The notes below the pieces were generated by a model. That model had not been told where the DNA came from, did not search any database, and was given only the letters and a program-made list of their open reading frames with translations. From assembly GCA_002084875.1 (NCBI GenBank), contig NBMH01000057.1, positions 1-32,209 on the forward strand: DNA of 32,209 bases, given 5' to 3'. The stretch comes from Anaerolineaceae bacterium 4572_78. GTDB lineage: Bacteria > Chloroflexota > Anaerolineae > 4572-78. The translations under genes and the position numbers were made by a program. This document shows, one piece after another, positions 1 through 8,479 of this stretch (positions within the stretch are counted from its first letter, which is position 1; every line of letters starts with the position of its first letter).

Positions 1-231
1 ATGAAAACAGGTAAACAGTTACCAAGCATTGATGTATTGAAAATATTATGGGAAAAAGAGACTGAGCGAGCCGAGCAGGAACACATGCGAGCCGAGCAGG
101 AACGCATTCGAGCCGAGCAGGCTGAAAACGCCCTTCAAGAAACCGCACGCAAAATGTTAGCAGAAGGGTTCAGTATTTCTATGATAACAAAAATCACTGG
201 GTTTCCACCCGATGAAATTGCCAAGCTGTAG
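1..231 (+). CDS. C-terminal part of an Rpn/PD-(D/E)XK transposase-nuclease-like protein (probably continues upstream of the window or is a remnant)
   Basis: Translated tail 'ARKMLAEGFSISMITKITGFPPDEIAKL' resembles the conserved C-terminus of Rpn-family proteins; preceded by a RAEQE coiled-coil repeat. Confidence 0.45.
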   Translation: MKTGKQLPSIDVLKILWEKETERAEQEHMRAEQERIRAEQAENALQETARKMLAEGFSISMITKITGFPPDEIAKL

Positions 232-336
232 ACTTCATCAATCGTGGCATACTATTAGAACTTAGGACGGACGGAATCTGAATCGAATCCCAAAAAAAGG
301 TGGTATACCAATCGAGAGTAATAATTGTGAAAAAAG

Positions 337-748
337 GTGGAAAATATGATACAAATAACCGTTTCAGATGAAGATAAAGAACAATTGAAACACGATATGG
401 AAAAGCATTCTAATCCTATAGTTAGACAACGCTGTCGAGTAATCTACTTGAAAAGTATAGGTATGAAACCAGGACAGATAGCTCAAATAGTTAATGTGCA
501 TGTTAATACCATTACCAATTACCTGAAGTTATATCAGGCTCAAGGGCTAGCAGGCTTGTATCAGTTACACTATCTAGGACAACCTAGTGACTTGAATGCA
601 TACCAAGCTGATATCTCAAAGCAGATTTAGAAGCCAAACCTGTTGGGTCACTAGGCGAAGCACGAGAGCGTATCAAAAAGCTAACAGGTATAGCACGTTC
701 CACTACACAAATAAGTGCTTTCCTGAAAAAGCAGGGCTTCATGTGAAT
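337..748 (+). pseudogene. IS630-family transposase remnant (N-terminal HTH region; frameshifted near 615-630 and truncated near 748)
   Basis: HTH-like 'RQRCRVIYLKSIGMKPGQIAQIVNVHVNTITNYLKLYQAQGLAGL'; a second frame continues as 'DLEAKPVGSLGEARERIKKLTGIARSTTQISAFLKKQGFM*'; the DDE catalytic domain is absent. Confidence 0.7.
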
Positions 749-1016
749 TATCAATATCAAGATTTATCCCCGAATAAATTGCAAAAGCATTAGCATTACG
801 GCGACGTAATTCCAATAACACAGGATTGACTAATAATTCAGACCGTGCCTTTTCACTTGATGAAGTCATAATTAAATTATACCCAATTGCCAATATTTCA
901 GTGAGCCAATCACTGGCTGATATTGGTAACATGTCAATAGTTTTTTCTGTTAGGTTAAATTGTGCTTTTACTTGATTGAGATTAAAATCACTGTAAGCTA
1001 TAATAATATATCTCCT
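745..1016 (-). pseudogene. Fragment of a nuclease-like hypothetical protein (type seen in cyanobacteria/Chloroflexota), 3' truncated
   Basis: Frame reads 'MRRYIIIAYSDFNLNQVKAQFNL...SSSEKARSELLVNPVLLELRRRNANAFAIYSGINLDIDNS' and then loses resemblance where it meets the IS630 remnant. Confidence 0.4.
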
Positions 1017-1098
1017 CATTCCATCGTAGCCATGATTTCCAATCACGTAGTATCGCAATTGGAAATTACGGCTACAAAAATCAAGAATATTAGTAGAA

Positions 1099-3774
1099 CT
1101 ATTCCGAATTCGTCAGCATGACTAGCAGTCCATGCAATTTCGAGGCTTGATTCGTCAGGTCGGCTAGCTTAGTTCGTTCATTTTCGACGATGTGAGCGGG
1201 AGCTCGGGAGACAAAGTTTTCGTTTGCTAGTTGTTTTTCAGAACGCTCCATGCGTTTTTCTAAGTCGGCGATTTCGGATTCGAGGCGTTGTCTTTCCACA
1301 GCGACATCAATCAATCCTGAGAGCGGTAGATAAATTTCGATTCCACCTTCGACAATGGCAGTTAATGCCTGGCGAGGTTTTTCCTGTAGTGAATCGGTTA
1401 TTTGAATGGTGCTTTCATCTAGGCGTGCCAAGTGATTAATCACATGACTTTCCTCTGTTATCAAATCAACATGTTCACCCGCCACGATAATAGCCGTGAC
1501 GTATTTACCTGGCTCAACTTTGTAAGTAGCCCGTACATTACGGATAGCTCGAACTATGGCGATGATGATGTTCATTTGAGATTCGGCTTCATCATTCATC
1601 TGTCCAGCAATGGGCCAATGTGCAATGCACAAACTTTCACCATGATGTGGTATATGTTGCCAAGCGGCTTCGGTCACGAATGGAATGAATGGATGTAGCA
1701 ATCGCAAAGTGCGGTCTAGGACATATACCAACACTCGACGAACTGTCGTTTGAGCTCGAATATTTTTCCCCTTTAGGCGGATTTTTGAGATTTCAATGAA
1801 CCAATCTGCGTATTCATTCCAAAAAAAATCGTAGGTTTGTCGACCTGCTTCGCCGAAGTTAAAACTATCCATCAAACGAGTTACATGTTGTACAAGCCGA
1901 TTATGTCGACTCATTATCCAGCGGTCGGCAAGCGTCAAGGTAGATAAATTTATAGTAGCGATGCTATCATTGTGCATAATACCTAGATTATTAACCACAA
2001 AGCGAGTGGCGTTCCAAATCTTATTGCTAAAATTTCTATTACCCGCCACGCGTTCCAAAGAAATGTTCATATCATTACCTGGTGTCGAGCCTGTCAACAA
2101 GGTAAAGCGTAAAGCATCGGTGCCATATTTGTCCATGACATCAATTGGGTCAACCACATTGCCATAAGACTTACTCATTTTCTTGCCATGCTCATCTCGT
2201 ACTAAGCCATGCAGATAAACAGTATGAAACGGAATTTTGTCAGTACATTCTAACCCTTGCATAATCATGCGTGCCACCCAAAAAAACAGAATATCATAGC
2301 CCGTTTCCATTACATCGGTCGGATAAAATCGTTCTAAGTCTTCGGTTTCATTGGGCCAACCGAGTGTACTGAAAGGCCACAATCCCGAACTAAACCAGGT
2401 ATCCAACACATCAGGGTCTTGTCTTAATTCTGTCGAGCCACATTTGCATGAGGTTGGGTCTTCACGAGCAACAATGATATTATCGCATTTTTGACAGTAC
2501 CATACAGGGATACGATGTCCCCACCACAACTGACGGCTAATACACCAATCGCGAATATTCTCCAACCAATGATTATACACTTTCGTAAAGTGTTCGGGGA
2601 TAATACGAATTTGACCGTTACGCACCACTTCTAAGGCTCTGTCAGCAAGTGGCTTCATATTCATAAACCATTGTGTGCTGACGAGAGGCTCGATGATTTC
2701 ACAGCCTCGTTGAGAACGTGGCACTTGCATGAGATGAGGTTTAGTTTTAATGGTTAACCCCAACTTTTCCATGTCTGCCCATAATTTTTTTCGTGCTTCG
2801 AAACGGTCAAGGTCGACATACGGTCCCGCATTTTTATTCAGGACGGCATTTTTGTTCATGATATTGATGATAGGTAAATTGTGTCGCCGACCAAGTTCAA
2901 AATCATTTGGGTCATGACCTGGTGTTACTTTCAAGGCACCTGTACCAAATGTCATGTCAACATACGTGTCGGCAATAATTGGAATGGGGCGGTTTAATAT
3001 CGGCACCCAACATGTTTTGCCCACAAATTTTTGATAGCGTTCGTCATTGGGGTGAACTGCAATCGCCGTATCACCTAAAATCGTTTCGGGGCGGGTAGTT
3101 GCCACCGATAAAAAATCGTCGCTATCTGCTACTGGATATTTGAAATAGTAGAGTGTTCCTTGTTCTTCATGGTACTCCACTTCCAAATCACTAACGGCAG
3201 TTTGCAAGCCAGGACTCCAGTTTATGAGATATTCGCCGCGATATATCAATCCTTTTTCGTAGAGACGGACAAATGCCTCTCGCACAGCTTGTGAAAGTCC
3301 TTCATCTAGAGTAAAGCGTTCTCTATCCCAATCACAACTCGCTCCAATTCGGCGAATTTGGCGTTGGATGTGACCGCTATATTTTTCTTTCCATTGCCAA
3401 GTGCGACGCAAAAATTCTTTGCGTCCAACTTCCTCACGGCTTGTGCCTTCATCGCGTAGCATTCTCTCGACTTGCAGTTGTGTAGCGATACCAGCATGGT
3501 CTGTACCAGGTATCCACAAAGCCGCTTTGCCATTCATGCGATGATAGCGAATCATCAAATCTTCTAAGCCAACAAACAGCACATGCCCCAAGTGAAGCTC
3601 ACCTGTCACATTTGCTGGAGGGATGGAAATCACAAATGGCGTGGCATCCTCGCCCGCTATCTCTGGTTTAAAATAACCTTTCTCTTCCCACCATTCATAG
3701 ATACACACCTCATAATATTGTGGCTCGTAAGCCTTTGCCATGGTTTTGAGGGCAAATGGTAGTTCTTTAACCAT
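1099..3774 (-). CDS. valS: Valyl-tRNA synthetase
   Basis: 891 aa; class I motifs 'HLGH' (GELHLGHVL) and 'KMSKS' (GKKMSKSYGNVVDP); C-terminal coiled coil; SD 'aaggaga' upstream of ATG. Confidence 0.97.
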   Translation of the reverse strand: MVKELPFALKTMAKAYEPQYYEVCIYEWWEEKGYFKPEIAGEDATPFVISIPPANVTGELHLGHVLFVGLEDLMIRYHRMNGKAALWIPGTDHAGIATQLQVERMLRDEGTSREEVGRKEFLRRTWQWKEKYSGHIQRQIRRIGASCDWDRERFTLDEGLSQAVREAFVRLYEKGLIYRGEYLINWSPGLQTAVSDLEVEYHEEQGTLYYFKYPVADSDDFLSVATTRPETILGDTAIAVHPNDERYQKFVGKTCWVPILNRPIPIIADTYVDMTFGTGALKVTPGHDPNDFELGRRHNLPIINIMNKNAVLNKNAGPYVDLDRFEARKKLWADMEKLGLTIKTKPHLMQVPRSQRGCEIIEPLVSTQWFMNMKPLADRALEVVRNGQIRIIPEHFTKVYNHWLENIRDWCISRQLWWGHRIPVWYCQKCDNIIVAREDPTSCKCGSTELRQDPDVLDTWFSSGLWPFSTLGWPNETEDLERFYPTDVMETGYDILFFWVARMIMQGLECTDKIPFHTVYLHGLVRDEHGKKMSKSYGNVVDPIDVMDKYGTDALRFTLLTGSTPGNDMNISLERVAGNRNFSNKIWNATRFVVNNLGIMHNDSIATINLSTLTLADRWIMSRHNRLVQHVTRLMDSFNFGEAGRQTYDFFWNEYADWFIEISKIRLKGKNIRAQTTVRRVLVYVLDRTLRLLHPFIPFVTEAAWQHIPHHGESLCIAHWPIAGQMNDEAESQMNIIIAIVRAIRNVRATYKVEPGKYVTAIIVAGEHVDLITEESHVINHLARLDESTIQITDSLQEKPRQALTAIVEGGIEIYLPLSGLIDVAVERQRLESEIADLEKRMERSEKQLANENFVSRAPAHIVENERTKLADLTNQASKLHGLLVMLTNSE

Positions 3775-3894
3775 AATTTCTCCTTCTTCAAGACCTTTAA
3801 TATTTCTATTTTGCCAGTTTACTTGTTTTTTTGAAATGTTCCAAATTGTGGGGATGTAGTTTGGTTTTGTGATTATTCACTCCCCCTTTTGTCA

Positions 3895-4016
3895 GTAAAC
3901 CCAAACTCCCGGGCTCCCCGTGAACAGGGAGGGGAGCAATCACTTCCCTCCGCAGGCGAGAGGATTGAGGGGGGGAGATTCTCCCCTATCCCTGTAGAGG
4001 AGATGTTAGGGTGGGA
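3895..4016. repeat. GC-rich intergenic repeat with internal dyads, standing out against the AT-rich background
   Basis: 'actcccgggctccccgtgaacagggaggggag...gggggggagattctcccctatccctgtagaggagatgttagggtgggagtgag'; no credible coding content. Confidence 0.5.
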
Positions 4017-4215
4017 GTGAGCGGTCATGTGGGGACTTTTAGCATGCGTTAATATTTTTGGCACAAGGTTTTTGCTTGTTTCAGGATTATGTGGTATTGT
4101 TTCCCATAAATTTTTAATAAGATGTCGTAGCTATTTACCTCACCCTAACATAGGGCTGTTTAATGCTAACAAAAAACATGGCTTGGGATATTTTTCAACC
4201 ACGTGGTCGCACAAT

Positions 4216-4257
4216 GGAGCGAAAAAGCTCGCTTTTTCATGTCAAAGCAAGCTTTGA
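4216..4257 (-). repeat. Double-hairpin dispersed repeat, copy 1
   Basis: 'ggagcgaaaaagctcgctttttcatgtcaaagcaagctttga' = GAAAAAGC/GCTTTTTC hairpin followed by TCAAAGC/GCTTTGA hairpin; other copies at 8282, 28194, 30122, 31149. Confidence 0.8.
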
Positions 4258-4270
4258 ACAGCCCTGAATA

Positions 4271-4298
4271 GTAGGGGCGTACGGCCGTACGCCCCTAC
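4271..4298. repeat. 28-bp perfect palindrome GTAGGGGCGTACGGCCGTACGCCCCTAC
   Basis: Self reverse-complementary over 28 bp; near-identical palindrome at 31119-31146. Confidence 0.9.
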
Positions 4299-4393
4299 AA
4301 CTAGCATTGAACAGTCCTACCCATGTTGGGTTTGGGTCTGGTGGGTTTACTAACGAGATGGAGTGAATAATCACGTAATTATTCGAGAATATA

Positions 4394-6178
4394 ATGAAAC
4401 TTTCTACATTAGATAATATTGATACTCTCAAAGAAGAAGTACAAAATGATGTTAGTCCTGTATCATTCCCGCAATTGACAATAGAAATGGGAATGTACAT
4501 GCTGTTAATCGTTATCGCATTAGGCTTGCGTTTGAGTTATCTTCATGCCTATCCATTGAACGAAACCGAATCGGCTCAAGCATTGGTGGCATTAGAAATA
4601 GCTAAAGGAAATCCGCCACAAGCAACGGGTTACAGTCCTCTCATGGCAACACTTAACAGTTTTATTTTCTTTATTTTTGGCGATAGTGATACCACAGCTC
4701 GGTTTGCTTCTGTGTTATTAGGTGTTATTTTAATCGCCTTGCCGATAGCTTTACGCAAACAATTGGGAATCATGGGAGCATTGTCGGCTTCAGTATTGCT
4801 CACATTGTCGGCTTCGACCATGTATTGGTCGAGGATGGTGTCAGGTGAAATTGCCGTCGCCGTTGGGGTAATGTTGCTCCTTATTGGATTTGTTAAATGG
4901 TTGGATGAGAAATTGGATTGGGGGTTGTATGTAATTGCTTTGGGAATTGTACTACTACTCATCAGTGCTGTACCTGGTTATACTGCTTTAGCTGTAACCA
5001 TAGTTTTACTGCCATTAGTATTTATTCTCAATCCTGATGTCCGTTCAAGCATGATAAATTCTCAAGAGCGTATTCGTCATGCCGCTATTTTTGGAGTGGG
5101 AGCATTATTTATTTTAGCTACGGCAGGCATATATAACTTGACGGGATTAGCAACTATATCTGATTTATTCACCACATGGTTACATCAATTTGGCATTCAA
5201 CCTCAAATTGGTGGTGGGTATTTCGCTATTTTAATGTTGCCTTTCTATGAACCTGTGATTATATTTTTTGGATTGATGGGCATTTTTTATACATTCTGGC
5301 GAGGTCAGGCACTTGATTGGGTTTTGTTCATAAGTTTTCTTACCGCATTGATATGCGACATTGCCATGAGCGGTAGGAGTAGCGGACAGATTTTACTCCC
5401 CATCATTCCGTTAGCATTATTAGCTGGGCGGGTCATCGAGTCATTATGGAAATCGTTGTGGCATCATGCAACTTGGGAAAGAGATGGTTTGTTTATCAGT
5501 GCTGGCTTGATGATTGTAGTCTTTATCTACATCACATTTGCTAGTTGGACAAAATGTACCCCTCAAATCGAAAAATGCGATGTTGCATGGATTCTACCTT
5601 TTTCAGGTGTTATTTTATTGGTCGGTTTAGCAATTATATTTCTTGCTTTAGAAGGTTGGAAAATGTGTCTACGTGGTTTTGGAGCAATTCTTTTAGTTAC
5701 GATGGGTTGTTTTTCGATTGGGCATAGCTGGCGATTAAATTTCGCTCCCCTCAAAGATTTACCATTTCAACCGATGGTAACTCAACCGACTTCTACTCTA
5801 CTGCCCATTTTAATTAGTGATTTAGAACAGATTTCTATTGAGAAGACAGGTGAAAAACATCAGATTGATGTGGCAGTGGTTGGGTTTGAAACACCAATAT
5901 TACATTGGTACTTACGCGACTTTGATAATATTCGGTATTCCTCTGATTTTGTGTCAGTTTCCGATTATGCTATAGTGCTAACCGGTCCAACGGGTGGCGA
6001 ACCTTATGGCGGGGGCTATGTCGGACAAGATTATTCTCTCATTTCTGATTGGGCACCAAGTTACATTGATGCCAGCAAAGACAGCATACGATGGTATTTA
6101 TTCCGCACTTTGCCGCGTCACATGCCAGGCTCAGACCAAGTAGTGATGTGGCTGTTAGAACACCCGAGCATAGAATGA
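4394..6178 (+). CDS. Multi-pass membrane glycosyltransferase, PMT/GT39-like
   Basis: 594 aa with many hydrophobic helices; early 'LHAYPLNETESAQALVALEIAKGNPPQATGYSPLMATLNSFIFFIFGDSDTTARFASVLLG' resembles the first loop of PMT/ArnT-like enzymes. Confidence 0.65.
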   Translation: MKLSTLDNIDTLKEEVQNDVSPVSFPQLTIEMGMYMLLIVIALGLRLSYLHAYPLNETESAQALVALEIAKGNPPQATGYSPLMATLNSFIFFIFGDSDTTARFASVLLGVILIALPIALRKQLGIMGALSASVLLTLSASTMYWSRMVSGEIAVAVGVMLLLIGFVKWLDEKLDWGLYVIALGIVLLLISAVPGYTALAVTIVLLPLVFILNPDVRSSMINSQERIRHAAIFGVGALFILATAGIYNLTGLATISDLFTTWLHQFGIQPQIGGGYFAILMLPFYEPVIIFFGLMGIFYTFWRGQALDWVLFISFLTALICDIAMSGRSSGQILLPIIPLALLAGRVIESLWKSLWHHATWERDGLFISAGLMIVVFIYITFASWTKCTPQIEKCDVAWILPFSGVILLVGLAIIFLALEGWKMCLRGFGAILLVTMGCFSIGHSWRLNFAPLKDLPFQPMVTQPTSTLLPILISDLEQISIEKTGEKHQIDVAVVGFETPILHWYLRDFDNIRYSSDFVSVSDYAIVLTGPTGGEPYGGGYVGQDYSLISDWAPSYIDASKDSIRWYLFRTLPRHMPGSDQVVMWLLEHPSIE

Positions 6179-6317
6179 ATCCCGATTTTTTCTATCGTGC
6201 CTTAAAACCCAATATGCCAAATTGAGTTGACCAATTTGCCAAAAACTTAAACCCATGTATAAATAAGGTAACTATTCATTATTTCATCGATAAAATTTGA
6301 TTAAGGAGATATAAAAC

Positions 6318-8267
6318 ATGGCAGGATTTAGGACTTATGATGATGTTATAGCTCTCGAGCAGACTCCATTAAATGAACGGAATTTGCCGAGCAGTACTTA
6401 TGAAATGCTCCAACGTGGAGCGACAATTTCCCCTGATGGCATGGCTTTACAATTTTTTTTGCAAGGGACAGACTATACCGATGCGGTTAAATTTAGCCAT
6501 CAGGAATTTATGGAAAAAGTTACCCAAACGGCAAACATGTTGCATGATTTAGGGATTAGCAAGCATGATGTCGTTACGATTATTTTACCGAACTTACCCG
6601 AAACACTTTTCACAATCTGGGGTGGGGAAGCCGCTGGGATTATCAATCCCATCAATCCCATGCTTGAACCAGCTCAAATTGCGGAAATCATGAACACGGT
6701 TAAAACAAAAGTTTTGGTCACATTGATGCCTTTCCCAACCACTGATATTTGGGAAAAAGTGTCCTCCATTGTAAATGATGTCCCAAGTTTGCAGTCGATT
6801 TTGCAGGTGGATATTGCCGATTATCTACCCACATTAAAAAGAACGGCAGTTAAGGCTCTTGCCTGGAAAACGGCTCATAAAAGCACACGTCCCAAATTGC
6901 CGATTCGGAAGTTTGCCAAATTGATAAAACGCTATCCGTCCGATAAATTAACAAGTGGACGGGAAATCATGCCCGATGATATTGCCTCGTATTTTCATAC
7001 TGGTGGTACAACTGGCACACCAAAGATTGCTCTACACTCGCACTTCAATGAGGTTTTTGATACATGGTCAACCAGCCAAGTTGTGGAACTAGATACTGAA
7101 AGTGTTGTATTCAACGGACTTCCACTTTTTCATGTGCATGGTGTGATTACAAGTAGTTCGGTTCCGCTTTCAAATGGTTCATGTATTGTTCTAGGTACAC
7201 CGCAAGGCTATCGTGGTGAAGATGTCTTTAAGAATTTTTGGAAGATTGTGGAACATTACAAGGTAACACTTTTCATAAGCGTACCGACCATACTGACAGT
7301 ACTTCTACGAGAATCATCTGAAGAGCATGACATTAGTTCATTAAAATTTGCCATAAGTGGAGCGGCTCCTATGTCAGTTGAAGTCTTCCAACGATTTGAA
7401 GAAAGAACAGGCGTACACATTTTAGAAGGATATGGTTTGACAGAAGGGACATGCATCGCGGCTGTCAATCCTGTGCTTGGAGAGCGGCGTATTGGTTCTG
7501 TTGGTTTTCCTATTCCATACCAGGAGATGAAAATAGCTCAACTTGATGCTGATGGCAAGTTTGAACGCTTCTGTGAAGTAGACGAAATAGGGACGATTGC
7601 CCTACGGGGACCCAACGTTTTTAAGGGCTACAAAGAGGATGTTCATAACAAAATCGCTTGGTTTGATAGCGGTGATGAGCAAGGCAAATGGCTCAATACG
7701 GGTGACATGGGGCGAAAAGATAGCGATGGATACTTTTGGCTGACTGGGCGAAAGAAGGAGTTAATCATTCGTGGTGGGCATAATATTGAACCGAAGTTGA
7801 TTGAAGGTCCACTGTATACTCATCCTGCGGTAGCTCTTGTAGCAGCCATAGGTCGTCCAGACCCACGTGTGGGCGAATTGCCTATCGCTTATGTTCAACT
7901 GAAGCCTGGCATGGAAGCGACAGAGGATGAATTAATTGAGTTTGCTAAGGAGCATATTGCCGAACGAGCCTCTATACCAAAGAAAATTTATATTGTTGAT
8001 GAAGTTCCATTAACAAATGTAGGCAAAATCTTTAAACCAAGTCTATCATGGCGTGAAATAAAATCAGTTTATGAGGAAGCCTTGACAGATGTGGCAGGTG
8101 TTCGTAATTTAACGATAAATGTTGGTTCTCATAAATTACATGGTACACTTGCTAACATTCAAATAGAATGTGAAGATGATGCTGACAATACTAATGTGAC
8201 TGAAGCAGTCAATGAAATTTTGGGAACATATACTATTAATTATGAAATTGAATTTGTTTCATCGTAA
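6318..8267 (+). CDS. AMP-binding acyl-CoA synthetase
   Basis: 'SYFHTGGTTGTPKIALHSH', 'GYGLTEGTC', 'NTGDMGRKDSDGYFWLTGRKKELIIRGGHNIEPK', 'LTNVGKIFKPSL'; SD 'aaggagatata' before ATG. Confidence 0.93.
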   Translation: MAGFRTYDDVIALEQTPLNERNLPSSTYEMLQRGATISPDGMALQFFLQGTDYTDAVKFSHQEFMEKVTQTANMLHDLGISKHDVVTIILPNLPETLFTIWGGEAAGIINPINPMLEPAQIAEIMNTVKTKVLVTLMPFPTTDIWEKVSSIVNDVPSLQSILQVDIADYLPTLKRTAVKALAWKTAHKSTRPKLPIRKFAKLIKRYPSDKLTSGREIMPDDIASYFHTGGTTGTPKIALHSHFNEVFDTWSTSQVVELDTESVVFNGLPLFHVHGVITSSSVPLSNGSCIVLGTPQGYRGEDVFKNFWKIVEHYKVTLFISVPTILTVLLRESSEEHDISSLKFAISGAAPMSVEVFQRFEERTGVHILEGYGLTEGTCIAAVNPVLGERRIGSVGFPIPYQEMKIAQLDADGKFERFCEVDEIGTIALRGPNVFKGYKEDVHNKIAWFDSGDEQGKWLNTGDMGRKDSDGYFWLTGRKKELIIRGGHNIEPKLIEGPLYTHPAVALVAAIGRPDPRVGELPIAYVQLKPGMEATEDELIEFAKEHIAERASIPKKIYIVDEVPLTNVGKIFKPSLSWREIKSVYEEALTDVAGVRNLTINVGSHKLHGTLANIQIECEDDADNTNVTEAVNEILGTYTINYEIEFVSS

Positions 8268-8281
8268 GGGTAATTACCGAA

Positions 8282-8330
8282 GGGTCAAAGCTTGCTCTGA
8301 CGCTCATGAAAAAGCAAGCTTTTTCGCTCC
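8282..8330 (+). repeat. Double-hairpin dispersed repeat, copy 2
   Basis: 'gggtcaaagcttgctctgacgctcatgaaaaagcaagctttttcgctcc', 15 nt after the acyl-CoA synthetase stop. Confidence 0.8.
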
Positions 8331-8372
8331 AAAGTTTCAAGCAAACTTAAACAAATTTATTGATGTCAGAAT

Positions 8373-8400
8373 TTGCATTTGCTTTATTTTGTGCTAGACT
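8373..8400 (+). promoter_or_regulatory. Candidate sigma70-type promoter upstream of gdhA
   Basis: TTGCAT (8373-8378), 16 nt, TAGACT (8395-8400). Confidence 0.35.
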
Positions 8401-8404
8401 GAAG

Positions 8405-8442
8405 GTGCATCTAAAATGATTTAGATGCACTATTATTTTTTG
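8405..8442 (+). terminator. Perfect 11-bp stem hairpin followed by a T-rich run (terminator, or leader/operator dyad)
   Basis: GTGCATCTAAA-ATGA-TTTAGATGCAC followed by TATTATTTTTTG. Confidence 0.6.
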
Positions 8443-8479
8443 ATTACAATGATGTAAATCAGCAAAAGATTTTAAATTT

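Larger units (their letters stand above)
4143..4330. mobile_element. MITE-like element with ~27-29 bp imperfect terminal inverted repeats and nested palindromes
   Basis: Left 'CCCTAACATAGGGCTGTTTAATGCTA' versus reverse complement of right end 'CCCAACATGGGTAGGACTGTTCAATGCTA'; contains a double-hairpin repeat (4216-4257) and a 28-bp perfect palindrome (4271-4298). Confidence 0.5.

Noticed and set aside
1224-1698. ORFs of 71 and 88 aa on the + strand
   Set aside because: Entirely antisense to the well-supported valS; no recognisable motifs or SD
3306-3533. 75-aa minus-strand ORF
   Set aside because: Alternative frame inside valS
3775-3890. Looked for a T-box leader upstream of valS
   Set aside because: No T-box consensus or specifier/antiterminator structure recognised; the leader is short and AT-rich
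3873-4500. ORFs 3873-4064 (-), 4027-4257 (+), 4237-4500 (-)
   Set aside because: Translate repeats and palindromes; no protein-like composition
4630-4962. 110-aa minus-strand ORF
   Set aside because: Antisense shadow of the membrane glycosyltransferase gene
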